In this document: piece after piece, positions 15,639-23,012 of the stretch
Numbering within the stretch: position 1 is the first letter of the stretch
Layout of the letters: each line of letters begins with the position of its first letter
NCBI RefSeq assembly: GCF_036636695.1
Contig: NZ_JAVWNW010000019.1
Origin: Anaerorhabdus sp036636695
GTDB taxonomy: Bacteria; Bacillota_I; Bacilli_A; Erysipelotrichales; Erysipelotrichaceae
Strand: one strand, 5' to 3'
Length of the DNA: 27,535 nt
The notes under the pieces: generated by a model
Seen by the model: only the letters and a program-made list of their open reading frames with translations
Database searches by the model: none
What the model was told of the DNA's origin: nothing
Position numbers and translations under genes: made by a program

Positions 15639-16334
15639 ATGAAAATTCAACCTAGTATAAGTCAAATTGAGAGAAAGTATATCTTAAAAGAAGCACAATT
15701 AAAAAAATTCATGAACAGTATTTCAAATAAAATAGAGGAAGAAGAACATTTTAAATATACTGTATACAATATTTATTATGAACCAGTAAGTTCAGATCTA
15801 ATATCAAAAGCATTTAAAAGAACAAACTATAAAGAAAGAATTCGATTAAGAAGTTATGGTATTCCTCGTATAAACGATCCAGTTTATATCGAAATAAAAG
15901 AAAAACACCAAGAGTTGACTTCCAAACTGCGCTTAGAAATGAGTTTAGATGAAGCATATGAACTACTATGTGAACAACATGAGTGTGGTGATAACCAAAT
16001 AGATGAGTTATTAAGGAATAGTGGTCTAATTCCTAAATTATTTATTGGTTATGAAAGAGTAGCATATTGTAGTAAGTTTGACCCTAAAGTAAGAATTACA
16101 TTTTCTATGAATATACGTTATCGTAATGAAGATTTTAGGTTATGTGATTTAGTGGAGAATAAACGCCTGTTTAATGATGAAACGCTGTTGTTAGAAATCA
16201 AAGGAGCAGTGGTTCCAAAATGGCTTGAAGACGCATTGAGAGAAGCAGATTGTACATCAATAACTGAACATAGAGTCATGCGAACTTTCAAGAATATTGA
16301 AGAACGGCTGAAACTATCAAATAATCTCATTTAA
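15639..16334 (+). CDS. VTC/CYTH-type polyphosphate polymerase domain protein
   Basis: A 231-residue protein with the tunnel-fold triphosphate-binding pattern of the VTC domain: ERKYIL (11-16), RIRLRSYG near 68, VYIEIKEKHQ near 87, TSKLRLEM, YERVAYCSKFDPKVRITF near 140-155, and LLEIKGAVVPKWL near 188. Alternating basic and acidic residues on paired strands suit ATP/polyphosphate and metal binding. Related proteins make inorganic polyphosphate in yeast and are often found with CotH or DUF4956 proteins in bacteria; neither is nearby here. Where the family usually has RITFD, this one reads RITFS. A strong AAAGGAGGAATTATCA site fixes the start. Its link to the preceding lanthipeptide operon is unlikely, as a terminator separates them. 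Confidence 0.75.
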   Translation: MKIQPSISQIERKYILKEAQLKKFMNSISNKIEEEEHFKYTVYNIYYEPVSSDLISKAFKRTNYKERIRLRSYGIPRINDPVYIEIKEKHQELTSKLRLEMSLDEAYELLCEQHECGDNQIDELLRNSGLIPKLFIGYERVAYCSKFDPKVRITFSMNIRYRNEDFRLCDLVENKRLFNDETLLLEIKGAVVPKWLEDALREADCTSITEHRVMRTFKNIEERLKLSNNLI

Positions 16335-16369
16335 AGATAGCAATACACCTATAATTTCAAGGGGTTTTA

Positions 16370-16378
16370 TGCTATTCT
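16370..16378 (+). promoter_or_regulatory. Extended -10 promoter
   Basis: TGCTATTCT before the oxidoreductase gene matches an extended -10 with TATTCT as the hexamer. No good -35 is seen at the expected spacing. Confidence 0.45.
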
Positions 16379-16403
16379 ATTTCTAAAGAAAAGAGGTAGG
16401 AAT

Positions 16404-17426
16404 ATGCGATTTGGAGTTGTAGGAACTAATTTTGTATCAGATTTTTTCATGAATGGCGCAAAAGAGGTTGCAGAGTGTGAAGTAGCAGCTGTATGTAGTG
16501 GACGTAAAGAAAATGCGATTAAATTTGCTGAGAAATATCAAATTCCACTAGTATTCGATAATTATATTGAAATGATTGAGTCAAAAGAAATAGATGCAAT
16601 CTATTTAGCAGTGCCTAATAGTCTTCACTATGAAATTACATGTGAATGTATAAAAAGAGGAATTCCAACACTTACGGAAAAACCATTTGCCTCTAATTAT
16701 AATGAAGCTAAGCATATGATTGAATTAAGTAAAGAATATAAAACATATTTACATGATGGATTAATTCCAATGTACACAGATAATTTTCAAATTTTAAAAG
16801 ACAATCTACATTTAGTAGGTAAGGTTCGTCGTGGAGTTTTCGTATTTGGAAAATATTCTTCACGTTATGATGCTTATTTAAGAGGAGAAAATCCAACGAC
16901 ATTTAGAAGAGAATTGTGTAATGGTTCATGTATGGATATTGGCGTTTATGCAATTGGAGATGCTGTGGCACTATTTGGTAAACCTAAAAAAATAATTGCG
17001 ACAGGAATTCTATTAGATACTGGAGTAGATGGATTAGGTTCATGTACACTTATTTACGATACGTTTGAAGTATGTATCCAACATTCAAAGATTACCGATA
17101 CTAAAATCATTTCGGAAATACAAGGTGAAGAAGGTACAATTCAAATTGATATGCCAAGTCGTATGGATGGAATGTGGTTTTATCCAAGAAATCCAGAAAG
17201 AGCAGGTATGCATAAGGTCGATGAAAGCGGAAAAGTATTGTTGTCAAAACCTAGTCAAGAAGGATTTGCATATCAATTAAGAGATTTCATTGAAAATGTT
17301 AAAAAAGGTAGACCTGAATCTTTGAAATTGCCACATCAAATGACATTAGATATCATGGAAGTTTTAACTGAATGTCGTCGTCAAATGGGAGTTATTTACC
17401 CATGTGATGAGAAGGAGATTGGATGA
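16404..17426 (+). CDS. Gfo/Idh/MocA family oxidoreductase
   Basis: NAD(P)-dependent dehydrogenase of unknown sugar or cyclitol substrate, 340 residues. Residues 1-118 are a Rossmann domain starting RFGVVGTNFVSDFF; the conserved EKPF motif is at 92-95 and places the catalytic lysine at 93. The C-terminal alpha/beta domain contains CNGSCMDIGVYAIGDA, the usual substrate-pocket segment with D-I-G-V-Y. Its stop overlaps the start of the amidohydrolase gene (ATGA), so the two form a two-gene operon and may act on related small molecules; the pathway is not recognisable. Confidence 0.85.
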   Translation: MRFGVVGTNFVSDFFMNGAKEVAECEVAAVCSGRKENAIKFAEKYQIPLVFDNYIEMIESKEIDAIYLAVPNSLHYEITCECIKRGIPTLTEKPFASNYNEAKHMIELSKEYKTYLHDGLIPMYTDNFQILKDNLHLVGKVRRGVFVFGKYSSRYDAYLRGENPTTFRRELCNGSCMDIGVYAIGDAVALFGKPKKIIATGILLDTGVDGLGSCTLIYDTFEVCIQHSKITDTKIISEIQGEEGTIQIDMPSRMDGMWFYPRNPERAGMHKVDESGKVLLSKPSQEGFAYQLRDFIENVKKGRPESLKLPHQMTLDIMEVLTECRRQMGVIYPCDEKEIG

Positions 17427-18976
17427 AAACGTTGCTTAAGAATTGTGTCATTCATGGAGTCGATAAAGACGCAATCTTATTAAGTGATAATAAAATAGAG
17501 AAGATTGGATTCTATGACGATTTAAATCATTATGTAGATAAATATATTGATGTAGATCATGGAATAGTTTTACCAGGATTCAACGACTCACATATGCATC
17601 TTTTAGGCGTTGGAAATTTCGTTTCATCTTTACAACTACAAGACTGTTGTACTTTAGAAGAAGTTTATGATTTAGTACGTACATCGTGTGAAAATAAAAA
17701 ACCAGGAGAATGGATTGTAGGAAGAGGATGGAATCAAGATAATTTTGATAAGGTGCAGTTTCCTACTAAAGAAGATTTAGATAAGATTACGCTTGTTAAT
17801 CCGATTTGTTTAACACGATGTTGCGGACATGTTGCAGTGTGTAATACCAAAGCATTAGAACTCGCGAAAATAACAAAAGAAACGACAGTTAGTGGTGGTG
17901 ATATTGAATTTGAAACTGGATTAGTTAAGGAAATGGCAATAGAACTTATTCATCATGCATTTCCACCTTTAACCAAAGAAGATTTAAAAACACTAATTAT
18001 TAAAGGTATGGAAGAATGTAATCAAAATGGTATTACATCAATTCAAAGTGACGATTTTGTTTCATTAACAAAAGACTATCATTTGCCATTAGAAGCATTT
18101 CGTGAACTATGCAATGAAGGAAAATGTAGCTGTCGAGTTAATGAACAATGTCAATTCATTGTACTTGATGATTTAAAAATGTTTATCGCTGAAAATCAAC
18201 TTTCAAATAAAGGAAATGAAGTGTTTAAACTAGGGCCTATCAAAGTTGTTGGAGATGGATCATTAGGTGCTCGAACAGCATTAATGTCTTCACCATATGC
18301 TGATGCGAATACCAGTGGAATGGCAAATTATACCCAAGAAGAATTTGATATGTTTGTAAAATTGGGTGAAGAATTAGGGATGGGAACAATTATTCATACA
18401 ATTGGGGATGGTTGTTTAGATATGGTATTAAATAGTTTTGAAAAATATTGTACACCAGGTAATCCACATCGTTCAGGAATTGTCCATGTCCAAATAACAC
18501 GTGATGATCAATTAAAGAGAATCGAGAAATTAAAACTACATTGTTATATTCAAAGCTGTTTTATTGATTATGATTGCCGTATTGTTGAACAACGTGTTGG
18601 TTCTAAAGCTAAAACATCATATGCATTTAAAACATTGTTGGAAACAACTACTGTTTCAAATGGATCAGATTCACCAGTAGAACCACTACATTGTTTGAAG
18701 GGTATTGAATGTGCAATAACAAGGAGTACTATTGGATGCGATAATCCATATCGTAAAGAAGAGGCATTAACAATTGAACAAGCTATAGATAGCTATACTA
18801 AGAATGGTGCTTATGCATCATTTGAAGAAAAAATTAAAGGAAAACTTGAGGCAGGTATGTTAGCAGATTTTGTGGTTTTAGACCAGAATCCTTATACTGT
18901 AAAACCAAGTGAGATTCATAATATTCAAGTAAAAATGACGATTTTTGATGGAAAAGTAGTCTATATGAAGAGTTAG
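17423..18976 (+). CDS. Metal-dependent amidohydrolase, YtcJ-like
   Basis: A 517-residue member of the amidohydrolase superfamily (Amidohydro_3 / YtcJ group). The metal-binding HxH is at H57 and H59 (GFNDSHMHLLGVG), the conserved GRGWNQDNF follows near 111, later metal ligands are in IIHTIGDG and GIVHVQITRDD, and the final aspartate is in SNGSDSPVEPL. C-terminal strands LEAGMLADFVVLDQNPY are the small beta-sandwich typical of the family. Substrates of this group are mostly unknown (N-acyl or formamide-type amides). It starts inside the preceding oxidoreductase stop, with GAAGGAGATTGG as ribosome site. Confidence 0.85.
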   Translation: MKTLLKNCVIHGVDKDAILLSDNKIEKIGFYDDLNHYVDKYIDVDHGIVLPGFNDSHMHLLGVGNFVSSLQLQDCCTLEEVYDLVRTSCENKKPGEWIVGRGWNQDNFDKVQFPTKEDLDKITLVNPICLTRCCGHVAVCNTKALELAKITKETTVSGGDIEFETGLVKEMAIELIHHAFPPLTKEDLKTLIIKGMEECNQNGITSIQSDDFVSLTKDYHLPLEAFRELCNEGKCSCRVNEQCQFIVLDDLKMFIAENQLSNKGNEVFKLGPIKVVGDGSLGARTALMSSPYADANTSGMANYTQEEFDMFVKLGEELGMGTIIHTIGDGCLDMVLNSFEKYCTPGNPHRSGIVHVQITRDDQLKRIEKLKLHCYIQSCFIDYDCRIVEQRVGSKAKTSYAFKTLLETTTVSNGSDSPVEPLHCLKGIECAITRSTIGCDNPYRKEEALTIEQAIDSYTKNGAYASFEEKIKGKLEAGMLADFVVLDQNPYTVKPSEIHNIQVKMTIFDGKVVYMKS

Positions 18977-19027
18977 AATTGAAATTGATTGAATTAGCGA
19001 TGTAAAATAATAGAGGAGGAAATAGCA

Positions 19028-20398
19028 ATGAAAACAGTATGGGAAAAATTAAATAATGTAGAAACAAAAGCATTGTTTGATTTCAATGAAGGATACAAAA
19101 AATATCTTGATGCAGGAAAGACGGAAAGAGAGTGTGTAACTGCCGCAATACAATTGGCAAAGAAAGCTGGATTTAAGGATTTCAATGCAATGAAATCGAA
19201 GAAGTGTAAAGCTGGGGATAAAGTTTACTTTGTAAATAAAGAAAAAAGTATTTGTTTATATGTAATTGGAACAGAACCATTAGAAAATGGATTAAATGTA
19301 CTAGGTGCTCACATTGATTCACCACGTATTGATTTAAAACAAAATCCTATTTATGAATCAGATGGTTTAGTTTTATTTGAAACCCACTATTATGGTGGTG
19401 TAAAGAAATATCAATGGGTTGCTCAACCTATGGCGCTACATGGTGTTGTTTGTAAGAAAGATGGCACAGTAATAACTGTTGCGATTGGCGAAAAAGAAAC
19501 AGATCCAGTTGTAGGGATTAGTGATTTATTGATTCACCTTGCAGGTGATCAACTATCTAAGACAGGTAGTAAAGTAGTAGAAGGAGAAGATTTAAATCTA
19601 TTGGTTGGATCTATTCCAGATGGTAAAGCAAAAGATGATAAAGTTAAATCAAATATACTTAAATTATTAAAAGATCAATATAATATTGAAGAAGATGATT
19701 TTATTAGTGCTGAACTTGAAATCGTTCCGGCTGGAAAAGCAAGAGATTATGGATTAGATCGTAGTATGGTAATGGGATATGGCCATGATGATAGAGTTTG
19801 TGCATATACATCACTAATGGCTATCCTTGAAATGAAAAAACCTAAACGTACAAGTTGCTGCATTTTAGTGGATAAAGAAGAAGTAGGTTCGCAAGGAAAT
19901 ACAGGGATGCAATCACGTTTCTTTGAGAATACGATTGCGGAATTATTAGATGCAACTGGCACATTTACTGATTTGAAATTAAGAAGAACATTCTCAAATT
20001 CAAAAATGTTATCCAGTGATGTATCTGCAGGTTTTGATCCTAATTATCCAAGTGTTTATGAAAAGAAAAATACAGCATACTTAGGAATGGGTTTATGTTT
20101 AAACAAATATACAGGCTCTCGTGGTAAGGGTGGTTGTAATGATGCAAACCCAGAATTTATTGCAGAAATTCGTCAAGTATTTGATACTGCAAAAGTTCAA
20201 TTCCAAACTTCAGAGCTTGGTAAAGTTGATCAAGGTGGCGGAGGAACAATCGCTTATATCCTTGCAAACTTAAACATGGAAGTAATTGATGCTGGTGTGG
20301 CAGTTCAAAATATGCATGCACCTTACGAAGTTGTTTCAAAAGCAGATGTTTATGAAGCATATCGTGGCTATAAAGCTTTCTTAGAAAAAATAAAATAA
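19028..20398 (+). CDS. M18 family metallo-aminopeptidase
   Basis: Cytoplasmic aminopeptidase of the M18 (aspartyl aminopeptidase / aminopeptidase I) family, 456 residues. Zinc ligands and catalytic residues are visible: AHIDSPR (H95, D97), GHDDR (H253, D254 or D255), KEEVGS (E284, E285), SSDVSAG (D331) and NMHAP (H430). It removes N-terminal residues from peptides and probably forms a large tetrahedral oligomer as in the family. AGAGGAGGAAATAGCA gives a strong ribosome site and the terminator at 20405-20438 makes it monocistronic or the end of the upstream unit. It is most likely a housekeeping enzyme. Confidence 0.92.
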   Translation: MKTVWEKLNNVETKALFDFNEGYKKYLDAGKTERECVTAAIQLAKKAGFKDFNAMKSKKCKAGDKVYFVNKEKSICLYVIGTEPLENGLNVLGAHIDSPRIDLKQNPIYESDGLVLFETHYYGGVKKYQWVAQPMALHGVVCKKDGTVITVAIGEKETDPVVGISDLLIHLAGDQLSKTGSKVVEGEDLNLLVGSIPDGKAKDDKVKSNILKLLKDQYNIEEDDFISAELEIVPAGKARDYGLDRSMVMGYGHDDRVCAYTSLMAILEMKKPKRTSCCILVDKEEVGSQGNTGMQSRFFENTIAELLDATGTFTDLKLRRTFSNSKMLSSDVSAGFDPNYPSVYEKKNTAYLGMGLCLNKYTGSRGKGGCNDANPEFIAEIRQVFDTAKVQFQTSELGKVDQGGGGTIAYILANLNMEVIDAGVAVQNMHAPYEVVSKADVYEAYRGYKAFLEKIK

Positions 20399-20404
20399 AA
20401 ATTG

Positions 20405-20438
20405 ACTCTGCGGTTAAATAAAACTGTAGAGTTTTTTT
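20405..20438 (+). terminator. Terminator after the aminopeptidase gene
   Basis: ACTCTGCGGTT pairs with AACTGTAGAGT (11 bp including two G-U pairs, AAATA-type loop), followed by seven Ts. Confidence 0.8.
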
Positions 20439-20519
20439 ATCTTATAGGAAAGTTCTCCACGATGAATAGAACGATAGAGAGATGAGGAAACTTAAGATAG
20501 TGAAAGGTTAGAAGAAATG

Positions 20520-20538
20520 ACTTGAAATATATTCAAGT
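20520..20538. repeat. Inverted repeat upstream of tnpB (candidate element left end)
   Basis: ACTTGAA and TTCAAGT form a perfect 7-bp hairpin around ATATA. It lies 49 bases before the tnpB start, where IS200/IS605 elements carry a left-end hairpin. An extended -10 (TGGTATTCT, 20552-20560) follows and probably drives tnpB. Confidence 0.4.
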
Positions 20539-20586
20539 TTGACTGTTTCTATGGTATTCTAGTATCAAATCTTGGAGGTACTCATT

Positions 20587-21966
20587 ATGAAAACAATCTC
20601 CTACTCCAATCGTCTTTATCTAAGTGAATTAGAATCACAAGTGATTAAAGAGGATATCCATTTATATCATCAAATGGTGATTCGTTCTTATCGTCTCATC
20701 TATCATAAAAACTACCATGGTTTACAAATCAATTCACTCCAAAAGAAAGTGAAGTCTTTTTATGGTACCAATGATTATCTGCCTTTATCCGCTATTCATG
20801 AAGCCAAAGCCCTGTTTAAATCATCCAGTAGTTTACATAAGCTACATGTAAAGAAGTTAGATAAGCAAATAAGTAGGATTAAACAAAAGGTAGATAAAAC
20901 AAGGAAAGAACTAGAAAAGATAGAAAATCAAATCCAACAGTTGATCCATAAGACAAGAGAAGGAAAACAAACTAAAAGTGATTATCTTCTTGAAGTACAA
21001 ATCTTAAAACCAACACTAAAGCAATTGAAAAGTAGAAAAGGACAACTCAACTTTCGATTAAATCGGGTAATAGCAAAACAAAGGAAGCTTACTCATCGTG
21101 TACCTATGATTCACTTTCATGAAGCTACATCGATGACAATACCAGGAAGAAGACAAGGAAAGTATAGTAATTGTATATTCAAATATCACCTTGATGAAGA
21201 TACCCTTGTTTATCGTAGTCGCCAACAAGAGATTCATTTACCCATTGAGTTTCAACCTCATTCAGAACAACTAAAAGATAAAATCAAACTTCCTCATAAT
21301 ACAGCAGGAAAAGCAGTAGCATATCAGATTATGGATAAAGGAAAATACTTCATCATAAAAGCAATCTTTGATTTAAATGAAATACCTATTCATACAACAA
21401 AGGGTAACGGATGTATCGGTGTAGATATCAATGTTAACCATCTCGCAGTTACAGAAATCAACAAAGAAGGAAATTTAGTAGGTACTACAAATTATCCAAT
21501 ACTGGGGTATAATGCAAAACAAAGGAAACATAACTTACAAGGAATCATTAAAACCATCATAGAAGACTGTGCAATGAAACAAAAAGATTGTATTGTAGAA
21601 AATCTTGACTTTGAACAAGCTAAATCAGAAAGCTTATATCAGAGTAAAAGAAGAAACAGAATGTTGTCCGAGTTTGCATATCGGCAAATACTGGAAATGT
21701 TTATAAGGAAAGGAGTTCAATGGGGTGTCAAAATAGAAGTAGTAGAACCTGCATATACCAGTTTTATAGCGAAGATAAAAGTAACAAGACAATATGGATT
21801 ATCCATTCATCAAGGAGCAGCGATGATAGTCGCAAGACGAGGAATGGGATATCAAGAAAAAATACCGAGACAGTGTCAGTATTTTGCCTCTACTTGGAAA
21901 CAAATGAAACAAGTCTTTAAGAATGCAAAGCCAACAGAACATCCACTGCTTAGTTTAATACAATAA
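20587..21966 (+). CDS. tnpB: TnpB-related protein of an IS200/IS605-type element
   Basis: A 459-residue protein of the TnpB (RNA-guided nuclease) superfamily. ATG 20587 is chosen because GGAGGT lies 7 bases before it. Basic N-terminal region, then a coiled coil of Lys/Glu/Gln at about 85-165. The RuvC-like part has D280 (GVDINVNHLAVTE) and E338 (CIVENLDFEQAK). The usual four-cysteine zinc ribbon between RuvC II and III is absent; instead PAYTSFIAKIKVTRQYGLSIHQGAAMIVARRGMGY follows in two parts, and the third catalytic aspartate appears replaced (H408 by my alignment). This is the pattern of the TnpB-related subgroup with HQxAA...ARRxxG. No TnpA is in the window. Whether it cleaves DNA is open. 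Confidence 0.85.
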   Translation: MKTISYSNRLYLSELESQVIKEDIHLYHQMVIRSYRLIYHKNYHGLQINSLQKKVKSFYGTNDYLPLSAIHEAKALFKSSSSLHKLHVKKLDKQISRIKQKVDKTRKELEKIENQIQQLIHKTREGKQTKSDYLLEVQILKPTLKQLKSRKGQLNFRLNRVIAKQRKLTHRVPMIHFHEATSMTIPGRRQGKYSNCIFKYHLDEDTLVYRSRQQEIHLPIEFQPHSEQLKDKIKLPHNTAGKAVAYQIMDKGKYFIIKAIFDLNEIPIHTTKGNGCIGVDINVNHLAVTEINKEGNLVGTTNYPILGYNAKQRKHNLQGIIKTIIEDCAMKQKDCIVENLDFEQAKSESLYQSKRRNRMLSEFAYRQILEMFIRKGVQWGVKIEVVEPAYTSFIAKIKVTRQYGLSIHQGAAMIVARRGMGYQEKIPRQCQYFASTWKQMKQVFKNAKPTEHPLLSLIQ

Positions 21967-21974
21967 AAAAGATA

Positions 21975-22148
21975 CCTACTTCAACAAAGCTTTGAATACC
22001 ATCACTGTTAGATGATGGATTTGGACTTTGATGAACTTGAAGTAGGAATCCAAAACGAAGCTATTGAACCCATCTTTCGTCAACAACTACGCAGTAGCAT
22101 AGAAGGTCACTGAGTTTAATAGATACAAACTCTACGAGAAAGGAGTTT
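21975..22148 (+). ncRNA. Structured region after tnpB (candidate guide RNA scaffold / element right end)
   Basis: Three nested stems are visible: CCTACTTCAA (21975-21984) with TTGAAGTAGG (22037-22046), CAAAG (21985-21989) with CTTTG (22026-22030), and CCATCA (21999-22004) with TGATGG (22013-22018). Downstream, AAACTC (22127-22132) can pair with GAGTTT on either side (22112-22117 or 22143-22148). Placement at the 3' end of tnpB is where TnpB guide RNA (omega RNA) is encoded. The RNA identity and its ends are inferred. Confidence 0.45.
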
Positions 22149-22173
22149 GGGGATCTTATAAAGGTTCTTTGAA

Positions 22174-22200
22174 TGATTTGTGCTACAAATCAATTTTCTT
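22174..22200 (+). terminator. Terminator-like hairpin at the end of the tnpB region
   Basis: TGATTTGT (22174-22181) and ACAAATCA (22185-22192) form a perfect 8-bp stem with a GCT loop, followed by ATTTTCTT. The stretch 21967-22256 has no gene; apart from the structured region and this hairpin I see nothing else in it. Confidence 0.5.
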
Positions 22201-22241
22201 GATAATGTAGTAATTATATGTTCAAGACTAGATGTATATAA

Positions 22242-22274
22242 AAAATCACTTGGTAGTTACATCCAAGTGATTTT
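22242..22274 (-). terminator. Terminator of plsY, overlapping its stop codon
   Basis: AAAATCACTTGG (22242-22253) and CCAAGTGATTTT (22263-22274) form a perfect 12-bp stem. On the minus strand it runs into a T tract. The plsY stop codon (22257-22259) lies inside the 9-base loop. Confidence 0.8.
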
Positions 22275-22871
22275 CTTTTCTTCACCATCTTTAATTCGTT
22301 GAAGATTTGATTTATGGCGATAAGTTACAAATAAGAATAAAGCCACAAACGATAATGATATGACTAAGTCGGGTTGAGCAAAGAAAGATGCAACAGTTTC
22401 AATACCAATTGCAATGATACTACTCAAAGAGACCATTTTGCATATGTATAATATTACAAAGAAAGAACAAACTGGTAAAACAAATATTGTTAATAAATGG
22501 CCTGTTACAATACCAATTCCCAAAAAGTAGCCGAATGTTGTCGCAACTGCTTTACCACCTTTAAAATTTGCGAATATTGGAAAGCAATGTCCAAAGCAAC
22601 AAGCAAGACCTGCAAGTATTGTAGCACTTGGTATAAAACTAGCACAAAGTAGTACAACGAAACAAGCTTTTAAAGCATCTAGAATAGTAACACTAACTCC
22701 TGCCCATTTTCCTAAAACACGTCCTGCATTACTAGCACCTAGATTTCCTGAACCAAACTGACGAACATCTGTTTTGTAGAATAATTTACCTACAACGAGT
22801 GCCCAAGGTATTGAACCAAATAAATACGCTGCTAGAATAGCGAATATTACATTTATATTAATTAATGTCAT
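22257..22871 (-). CDS. plsY: Glycerol-3-phosphate acyltransferase PlsY
   Basis: Membrane acyltransferase that transfers an acyl group from acyl-phosphate to glycerol 3-phosphate, the first step of phospholipid synthesis in most Gram-positive bacteria. 204 residues with five likely membrane segments. The three PlsY motifs are present: GSIPWALVVGKLF with SGNLGASNAGR (41-51), GHCFPIFANFKGGKAVAT (94-111), and the C-terminal SLSFVALFLFVTYRHKSNLQRI. The ribosome site AAGGAGATGACTTT precedes the ATG at 22871. It is divergent from parE; plsY next to parE-parC is a conserved neighbourhood in Bacillota and supports the parE/parC assignment. Confidence 0.95.
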   Translation of the reverse strand: MTLININVIFAILAAYLFGSIPWALVVGKLFYKTDVRQFGSGNLGASNAGRVLGKWAGVSVTILDALKACFVVLLCASFIPSATILAGLACCFGHCFPIFANFKGGKAVATTFGYFLGIGIVTGHLLTIFVLPVCSFFVILYICKMVSLSSIIAIGIETVASFFAQPDLVISLSFVALFLFVTYRHKSNLQRIKDGEEKKITWM

Positions 22872-22939
22872 AAAGTCATCTCCTTGTATTATTTTATCAT
22901 ACTTTAACTTAGTTCAACCTTTAAATTTCAGTGGAATTT

Positions 22940-22948
22940 TGGTATAAT
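22940..22948 (+). promoter_or_regulatory. Extended -10 promoter of parE-parC
   Basis: TGGTATAAT is a perfect extended -10; TTTAAA at 22920-22925 is an acceptable -35 with 17-bp spacing. The transcript would have a leader of about 60 bases including the hairpin at 22986-23003. Confidence 0.6.
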
Positions 22949-22985
22949 ACATCAGTAAAGTTTTTACAAGAATAGAAAGGAAAAT

Positions 22986-23003
22986 CTTAGATTCTATTCT
23001 AAG
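22986..23003 (+). promoter_or_regulatory. Hairpin in the parE leader
   Basis: CTTAGA (22986-22991) and TCTAAG (22998-23003) pair around TTCTAT. It lies between the only good ribosome site (AAAGGA, 22976-22981) and the parE ATG at 23013. Folding shortens the effective distance from 31 to about 13 bases. Confidence 0.4.
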
Positions 23004-23012
23004 TTGGAAGTT

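Noticed and set aside
15639..18976. VTC protein, oxidoreductase and amidohydrolase as tailoring genes of the lanthipeptide locus
   Set aside because: A clear terminator at 15537-15560 and a separate promoter near 16370 separate them, and none is a known class III tailoring enzyme.
21960..22200. CRISPR array after tnpB
   Set aside because: The repeats are inverted and nested within one structure; there are no regularly spaced direct repeats with unique spacers.
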